DNA of 10,084 bases from Chloroflexota bacterium (GTDB lineage: Bacteria; Chloroflexota; Anaerolineae; Anaerolineales; Anaerolineaceae), in assembly GCA_029777225.1 (NCBI GenBank), contig JAKOSR010000085.1, positions 1 through 10,084 of the forward strand, in the 5' to 3' direction. Position numbers and translations under genes: made by a program. The notes below the pieces were generated by a model. That model was given only the letters and a program-made list of their open reading frames with translations, searched no databases and was not told the DNA's origin. The first letter of the stretch is position 1. Each line of letters begins with the position of its first letter. Shown here piece after piece: positions 5,439 through 10,084 of this stretch.

Positions 5439-8083
5439 GCTTGTGAAATCAACTGTTCCAGGAGGGCTTTTTCCTCTTCAGCGGTCTGGATTTCACCATC
5501 CAGCCAGGCATCGCGCAGGCGTGAGAGGATGACCCGGAATTGCGGGGAGGGTTGCAGCCCGCGGGCGCGTAAAGCGTCCCCGTCGGTCAGCGGCTTTATC
5601 TGGTTGTAACGCTGGGTGTAGTCCCGCAATACCTGCCGCAGCGGTTCCGGTTCCACCACGCTCAAAAGGCCTGCCAGCACCTCCGGCTGCACGTTTCTGA
5701 GCGCCTCCACCACCTGGCTGGGTTTGGCCGTCACCAAGCCTGGTAGTTGAGCCAGCACCTGGCTGGCAGCCAGCATCCGCCTCACGAGGTCGCCCGAAAG
5801 GCGCAATCGCCTGGCAACCCTTTGCAGCGCTTTGGGTTCGAGGTCCTGCAGCCACAGGCTCCAGCCCAGGCTCCGGTGTTTTTCCAACGTGCCATTGGCC
5901 AGGCCGTTCCTGGCGGCGTCAACCTGGGAATAATACCTTTCCAACCTCGATGCAATGCGCTCGTCCCATGGTAATTCAGGGTGGATGGCCTTAAGGATTC
6001 CCAGCTCTTCCAGGTAGGCCAGCATGTCGGCTGCCTTGCGTTCCACCAGGATTAAGTCTAATTCATGCCGCAACCTGGAACCAGTCACCTCGTCGAGTAA
6101 AGGCAGGCCGGCCTCCAACTGGGTCAGGGTGCGTTGCTCGATGCCAAAATCAAAACGGACGGCAAAACGCACAGCCCGCAGCATGCGCGTGGCATCATCC
6201 ACGAACGAAAGCGCGTGTAGCACGCGGATTTGCCCACGCTTGAGATCATCGTACCCGCCCCAAAAATCCAGCAACTGGCCGTAATACGGGGCGTCGAGGC
6301 GCAGAGCGAGCGTGTTGATGGTGAAATCCCGCCGGTGCAGGTCCATCTTGATGCTGCTGCGTTCAACAGTCGGAAGGGCGGCCGGCTTTTCGTAAAATTC
6401 AGTGCGCGCGGAAATCAGGTCCAGGTGGTCAGGCAGTCCTTCCGGGTTAAAAGCGGGGACGTTCTCAAAGCGTGCCGCGACCGCGGACTTGTCATCCGAG
6501 AGTATCCATTTTGCTGTGCCAAAGCGGGAATGCGTCACCAGCCGGCCGCCGAAACGGTTCACCAGGTGACTCACGAACTGGATGGCATCCCCTTCCACCA
6601 CGATGTCAAAATCCTGGCTGGGGTACCCAAGCAACAAATCCCGCACAAAACCGCCCACGATGTAGGCCTGCACGCCTTCCGCGCCGGCTTCCCGCGCGAT
6701 AACCTGCAGCAGCACGTTGCTGTCCGGGTGCAGGGCGTTTTGCAGCATTTCTGCCATTTCCTGCTGTTTTGGCACCTGGGATACCTGGCTGAGTGCCGCG
6801 ATGAGGTCCGTACGCGTGACGATGCCAATGATTTCCCCGGAGACCGGGTCCACCACGGGCACCTGTCCCCACCCACTGGCCGCCATGACTTCCTGGAGGT
6901 GCTCAATCGTATCATCCGGGGCCACGCTGGTTTTCCCCGCGTCCATCAGGCTGCCGGCCGTGGTTTGCAGCTTGTGACTCAGCGCCCGGTCCACGTTCCG
7001 ACGGGTCAGCAACCCAACCAGCTCGCCTTTTTCGATGACCGGGTAGCCCTCAAAACCATAGCGGCGCATCAGTTCGGCAGCCGCCTCGGCGGGCGTATCA
7101 GACTCAAGCAGGAGTGGCTTTTGCGACATGATTTGGCGTACGCGTAGCGTGGGTGAGACGATTTCCGGGAGCAGCGCGGCCACCTGCAGGTAAATGCTGC
7201 GCCATTGCGAGGGCACATCACCCTGCGATGGCTTGACGCCGGTGCGGATGAGCGCGGAGGAGGCCCGTTTATGCCCGCCGCCACCAAAGTACTGGGCGAG
7301 CTTGCCCATGTCCACGTCGTTGGTGGTGGAGCGGCCCACCAGGCGGATACCCTGGCGGGTGGAGACGAGGATGACCAGCCCATCGGGATTGAGAAATTCA
7401 CGCAATTTGTGCGCGACCGATGAAATTTCGTCACTCAAATCCAGCGCGCTCGCCTTCGCGATGATGATGGACCGGTCCTCCACCACGTGGGTGGTCATGT
7501 CCTTCAGCAGGCGGTCAAAAAGCAGCTGCTGTGAATTTGAGAGCGGTGGGTTAAGGTAGTGAGAGGCCACATTCAGGTCCGCGCCGTGTTCCAACAAAAA
7601 GGCTGAGGCGTAAATGTCACGGGGGGTGGTGCTGGCATAGGTAAGCGAGCCAGTATCCTCGTAAATGCCCAACAGCAAAAACGTGGCCTGGCTGACGGAG
7701 AGCGGCAACTGGGCTTGCTTAATCTTCTCGACCAACAGGGTGGTGCAGGCACCCGTAAATTGGATATCCGTCGCCCACTGGGGGTCGGTTTGCGTTCTGC
7801 GGGGGTGGTGGTCAATCACGCGCACGCTGGTCTTGTTGCTGAAACCCCGCAGGGTGACCAGGGACTGCGTGTCCACCAGCGTGACTTCTTCAATGGCCTC
7901 ATTGGGAATTTCCTTAATGGTGCACAAACCCAGGTCAGTGCCATAGCGCTGGATGTACGCCGCGCCATTCCGGTTAATCAGGCGGGGCAGCAGGGCATAG
8001 CTCTGGGGGTCCAGCAGGTGCGCTGCCATCAACGACGCCAGCGCGTCCAAATCTGCCTGTTCATGTGTCAGTACGAGTCTCAT
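5435..8083 (-). CDS. DHH phosphoesterase - CBS pair - tRNA nucleotidyltransferase fusion
   Basis: An 882-residue three-part RNA enzyme. Residues 1-280 are a DHH/DHHA1 phosphoesterase like nanoRNase/pAp phosphatase: HEQADLD (7-13), DTQ (71-73), DHH (91-93), EDTG (142-145) and GGGGHKRAS (267-275), so the metal ligands look intact. Residues about 313-430 are two CBS domains that may bind adenine nucleotides. Residues about 450-640 are a class II nucleotidyltransferase head: GGFVRD (477-482), DFD with Asp491 and Asp493, RRDF (584-587) and DATRMLRAVRF (630-640). From there to the end is the helical tRNA-binding neck, body and tail. The enzyme should add A, or CCA, to tRNA 3' ends in the cytoplasm. 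Long forms of this type are known in Aquifex, where the enzyme is A-adding and a second enzyme adds CC; specificity here is not readable. GGGATGG lies 8 bases before the ATG. It follows the serine hydrolase by 45 bp and overlaps the GNAT gene by ATGA, which suggests an operon. Confidence 0.92.
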   Translation of the reverse strand: MRLVLTHEQADLDALASLMAAHLLDPQSYALLPRLINRNGAAYIQRYGTDLGLCTIKEIPNEAIEEVTLVDTQSLVTLRGFSNKTSVRVIDHHPRRTQTDPQWATDIQFTGACTTLLVEKIKQAQLPLSVSQATFLLLGIYEDTGSLTYASTTPRDIYASAFLLEHGADLNVASHYLNPPLSNSQQLLFDRLLKDMTTHVVEDRSIIIAKASALDLSDEISSVAHKLREFLNPDGLVILVSTRQGIRLVGRSTTNDVDMGKLAQYFGGGGHKRASSALIRTGVKPSQGDVPSQWRSIYLQVAALLPEIVSPTLRVRQIMSQKPLLLESDTPAEAAAELMRRYGFEGYPVIEKGELVGLLTRRNVDRALSHKLQTTAGSLMDAGKTSVAPDDTIEHLQEVMAASGWGQVPVVDPVSGEIIGIVTRTDLIAALSQVSQVPKQQEMAEMLQNALHPDSNVLLQVIAREAGAEGVQAYIVGGFVRDLLLGYPSQDFDIVVEGDAIQFVSHLVNRFGGRLVTHSRFGTAKWILSDDKSAVAARFENVPAFNPEGLPDHLDLISARTEFYEKPAALPTVERSSIKMDLHRRDFTINTLALRLDAPYYGQLLDFWGGYDDLKRGQIRVLHALSFVDDATRMLRAVRFAVRFDFGIEQRTLTQLEAGLPLLDEVTGSRLRHELDLILVERKAADMLAYLEELGILKAIHPELPWDERIASRLERYYSQVDAARNGLANGTLEKHRSLGWSLWLQDLEPKALQRVARRLRLSGDLVRRMLAASQVLAQLPGLVTAKPSQVVEALRNVQPEVLAGLLSVVEPEPLRQVLRDYTQRYNQIKPLTDGDALRARGLQPSPQFRVILSRLRDAWLDGEIQTAEEEKALLEQLISQA

Positions 8084-8128
8084 TTGGTTACCATCCCAGC
8101 CCTAAGACCGGAGAGCCAACGTTCCTGG

Positions 8129-9640
8129 CTATTCACCCAGCCATGCTGCCTGGTGTTCAGGATTTAAGGAATTATAAATGCATTGGGAGAGTTTCGCGAA
8201 AAGCCGATTTTGCGTGTCAAAAAATAGCTGTTGTGGTGAATGGATGAAGATGACCAGCACGTAGTCCCTGGCAGGGGAGTAAACGACCCCCACGTCGCTG
8301 ATGGCGTGCAGCAAGCCGTCCAATTCAGTTGTCCATCCGTGTTTGTGCGCCACGGGCGTCTCGTAAGGCACCCCCGCTTCGATGAGCGCGCCAATCTTGT
8401 TTTGTTGCATCAATGCAAGCATGGATTGGCATTCCGCCTGGCTCACCTGCCCGCCAAAGAGCGCGCCGCCTTCCATGCCGCCCGCGCAGCGGTACACCCG
8501 TTCAAGCAGGCTGCCAATTTCCGAAGGGACGGTCTGGTTGTAAGTGTCCGGGTCCAGGAAGATGTCCGAACGTGAATTGGCCGGCGTTTTAAACACCTTG
8601 AGCAGGGGGGAGCCCGGTTCAAAATAGCCGGCCAGGAAGGTGTTCTGGTAGCCAAGTTCCACCAGGTCGGAAGTGACCACCAGCGGTCCCTGGTTGGCAT
8701 CCAGGTAGGTCTTCATCAACCCATCCGCGGGCGAATTCAACGACTCTGTGAGCATCAGCCGCATCCAATCGGCGGCTAGTTGGGGCAAGGGTTCGTCCAG
8801 CCTTCGCAGCGCTGAGAGCATGATGGGGATTTTGATGGTGCTGGCCGCGGAGTAAGCGACGTCAGGGGGGACGTCCTGGTTATCCAAAACGGCGATGTGG
8901 AAGTTCTCGTAGGATTGCAAATCCTGGAAGTACACCTCGGCGAGGTCGTTGAACCCTTCCAGCTTGATGAGCTGTTTGAGCTGGATTTCAAGGTTGCGCG
9001 TGTCCATTGGCAGCGCAGCCAGCTCACTGACAGAAAGCACCACCGTGCGCTCGGAGGGCGATGCCAGTGCCTGGGCGGTTTGCGCCGCCGCCTCTTCCAA
9101 GGAGGCCAGTTTCCAGCCCGCCTGCCCGGCGTTCACCGCCGTGGACCCGATGACCGGCAATGCGGCCGTCGCGGGTTGGTCGTAGCGTGGCGTAAAGGTT
9201 TGTTCCAAGGTGGCTTTGAGCACGCCCTCGTCGATGGCGTAAACCGCGGGAACATCCAGCATCTGTTTGGTGGTCTTGCCCCATAGGTGCGCCCACCAGC
9301 CAGGGCTTAGCCCCTTTTCATCCAATTGACCAAACGTGGCGGGCAGGTCCAGGCTGAAGCCAAGTGCTTGTGGAGCAAGTTGCACCCGCGCGCCTTGGTA
9401 AACCAATTCAACCGGCACGCCAAAGGCCTCCAAAAGGCGCGCTTCCGCGGCCGGCCTGTCCAAACCACCCATCGGTATCCCATTGATGGTCAGCCCCAGC
9501 GGGTAGGCGGGCGGGTTTTGCTTGTAACTCGCCCAGTCCGACACCCCAATGATGACGCTAAAGACGAGGAAGAACACGCCAAAGCCACCCAAAATCCAAC
9601 GCGTTGGGCTCTGTTTTCGCCTTGAGGAGCCAATTTTCAT
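8129..9640 (-). CDS. Membrane-anchored serine hydrolase, class A beta-lactamase fold
   Basis: An envelope protein of 503 residues from the ATG at 9638-9640. Residues 1-14 are basic (SSRRKQ), and 15-33 form one membrane helix without a clear cleavage site, so it is probably an N-in anchored protein with its body outside. A VanW-type PG-binding-4 module begins at about 46 (YPLGLTINGIPMGGLD) and extends to about 200. The catalytic domain follows: SxxK as STIK (Ser267, Lys270), SLN (300-302) in the place of SDN, and KHG (433-435) in the place of KTG, followed by DVGVVYSPARDYVLVIF. I see no Glu-xx-Leu-Asn omega-loop motif as in true class A beta-lactamases, so a penicillin-binding or peptidoglycan-acting role is as likely as drug resistance. 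A TTG at 9718 would extend the frame but places 26 poor residues before the basic leader. The ATG lacks a close ribosome site (see the mini-ORF just upstream). It is the first gene of the probable operon. Confidence 0.87.
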   Translation of the reverse strand: MKIGSSRRKQSPTRWILGGFGVFFLVFSVIIGVSDWASYKQNPPAYPLGLTINGIPMGGLDRPAAEARLLEAFGVPVELVYQGARVQLAPQALGFSLDLPATFGQLDEKGLSPGWWAHLWGKTTKQMLDVPAVYAIDEGVLKATLEQTFTPRYDQPATAALPVIGSTAVNAGQAGWKLASLEEAAAQTAQALASPSERTVVLSVSELAALPMDTRNLEIQLKQLIKLEGFNDLAEVYFQDLQSYENFHIAVLDNQDVPPDVAYSAASTIKIPIMLSALRRLDEPLPQLAADWMRLMLTESLNSPADGLMKTYLDANQGPLVVTSDLVELGYQNTFLAGYFEPGSPLLKVFKTPANSRSDIFLDPDTYNQTVPSEIGSLLERVYRCAGGMEGGALFGGQVSQAECQSMLALMQQNKIGALIEAGVPYETPVAHKHGWTTELDGLLHAISDVGVVYSPARDYVLVIFIHSPQQLFFDTQNRLFAKLSQCIYNSLNPEHQAAWLGE

Positions 9641-9657
9641 GAGCCCAATTCTACCAC
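9637..9657 (-). other. Possible coupling mini-ORF before the serine hydrolase
   Basis: A strong AGGAGG (9669-9674) lies 29 bases upstream of the serine hydrolase ATG, too far to serve it directly, and no usual start codon of the main frame falls between. In another frame a GTG at 9655-9657, 11 bases from AGGAGG, opens six codons that end in TGA at 9637-9639, overlapping the main ATG as ATGA. This may deliver ribosomes to the main start. It is speculative; AGGAGG may also be chance. Confidence 0.25.
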
Positions 9658-9735
9658 CCGGGCACCAACCTCCTGCGCGCCTCGAAATGTCTGCAGCCTT
9701 GTTGGTTTGTACAGGCAAAGGATTCTGTTCTCATA

Positions 9736-9741
9736 TATAAT
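9736..9741 (+). promoter_or_regulatory. -10 box in the divergent spacer before the alpha/beta hydrolase
   Basis: A perfect TATAAT on the plus strand lies 37 bases before the ATG at 9779. The nearest TTG-type -35 is about 23 bp away, too far, so only the -10 is convincing. The overlapping TATATA (9734-9739) is palindromic and could also act for the minus-strand operon, but I find no good -35 on that side either. Confidence 0.4.
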
Positions 9742-9778
9742 GAAGGCAGATGCCGGGAAACACAGGAATGGAGCTGAA

Positions 9779-10084
9779 ATGAAAGCGGAAAATCAAGAGA
9801 AAAACCATCCCTTGTTGTGGGGCTTGGGTGGGGTGGCGGCGTTTGCCACGCTACTCAAGGCGGGCTGGATTTTTTACAGCCGCCGTTACATCGACCATCA
9901 CGCCAAGTTAAAGGGCGTGCTGTGTGCCGACCAGGATACCTTTGTATCCGATACGGCTGGGAAAGTTAATTATTTCTTTGTGAAAAACGGCCAGCAAAGG
10001 CCAATCCTGCTCATCCACAACGTGCACATGACCGCCGGTCTGCATGAGCTCGCGCCCATCTTCGAGGCCTTCCGCACGCACCGC
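9779..10084 (+). CDS. Alpha/beta hydrolase with N-terminal membrane segment (3' end outside window)
   Basis: The first 102 codons of a frame still open at the right edge. The ATG has GGAG 5 bases upstream. Residues 12-32 (LLWGLGGVAAFATLLKAGWIF) form a hydrophobic segment followed by RR, which suggests a membrane anchor. Residues 62-80 (KVNYFFVKNGQQRPILLIH) match the first strands of an alpha/beta hydrolase, up to the strand that carries the oxyanion hole. The usual HG is HN here (His80-Asn81), followed by an 'ELAPIFEAF' helix typical of the fold. The nucleophile, acid and histidine lie beyond the edge, so activity cannot be judged. It is divergent from the serine hydrolase operon. Family confidence is moderate, resting on one diagnostic stretch. 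Confidence 0.75.
   Translation, partial: MKAENQEKNHPLLWGLGGVAAFATLLKAGWIFYSRRYIDHHAKLKGVLCADQDTFVSDTAGKVNYFFVKNGQQRPILLIHNVHMTAGLHELAPIFEAFRTHR

Noticed and set aside
6230..7147. 305-codon open frame on the plus strand inside the nucleotidyltransferase fusion
   Set aside because: Antisense to the CBS and nucleotidyltransferase domains, whose motifs are all intact; the composition (many His, Arg, Gln) is typical of shadow frames.
9641..9718. Upstream TTG start for the serine hydrolase
   Set aside because: Rare start codon with no ribosome site; the added residues would bury a normal basic-leader plus membrane-helix N-terminus.
1..10084. Search by eye for CRISPR repeats, tRNA cloverleafs, insertion-sequence ends, toxin-antitoxin pairs or phage-defence genes
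   Set aside because: No regularly spaced repeats, tRNA-like elements, transposase or defence-type domains were seen on either strand.

Overview
The window looks like chromosomal housekeeping and accessory DNA from a moderately GC-rich bacterium. My best guess is Chloroflexota (Anaerolineae-like). The reasons are the combination of a VanW/PG-binding-4 plus beta-lactamase-fold serine hydrolase, a long DHH-CBS-nucleotidyltransferase fusion, a FusA2-type EF-G paralogue and an N-terminally anchored alpha/beta hydrolase. This is inference from family resemblance; there is no rRNA or tRNA to confirm it. I see no CRISPR array, insertion sequence, phage gene, tRNA or rRNA.

Layout from left to right. 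(1) The 3' part of a GNAT acetyltransferase on the plus strand enters from the left edge (to 452). (2) Convergent with it, on the minus strand, is a complete thioredoxin-coupled arsenate reductase, arsC (525-944). (3) A strong intrinsic terminator (1059-1082) ends the minus-strand gene for an EF-G-like translational GTPase (1102-3168), which has its own TATAAT promoter at about 3249-3276. (4) A minus-strand esterase of the esterase D/Fes fold (3364-4185) is divergent from a plus-strand two-helix membrane protein with a proline-rich tail (4248-4853). Their 62-bp spacer holds two mirror-image TATAAT boxes. (5) A probable minus-strand operon follows, transcribed from right to left: cell-envelope serine hydrolase (8129-9640), DHH-CBS-CBS-tRNA nucleotidyltransferase fusion (5435-8083) and GNAT acetyltransferase (4893-5438). 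The last two overlap by ATGA. (6) Divergent from that operon, an alpha/beta hydrolase with an N-terminal membrane segment begins at 9779 and runs off the right edge.

The genes do not form one obvious pathway. Two concern RNA or translation (EF-G paralogue, tRNA 3'-end nucleotidyltransferase), two or three are hydrolases at or near the envelope, two are GNATs of unknown substrate, and one is arsenate detoxification. Most units seem to have their own promoter. No gene-free stretch exceeds 300 bases; the longest, 3169-3363, holds the promoter and leader of the EF-G-like gene. I found no convincing new multi-gene system. The points most worth a second look are the altered GTPase motifs of the EF-G paralogue, the three-activity RNA fusion protein, the symmetric divergent promoter, the 13-bp inverted repeat that overlaps a terminator, and the possible coupling mini-ORF before the serine hydrolase.
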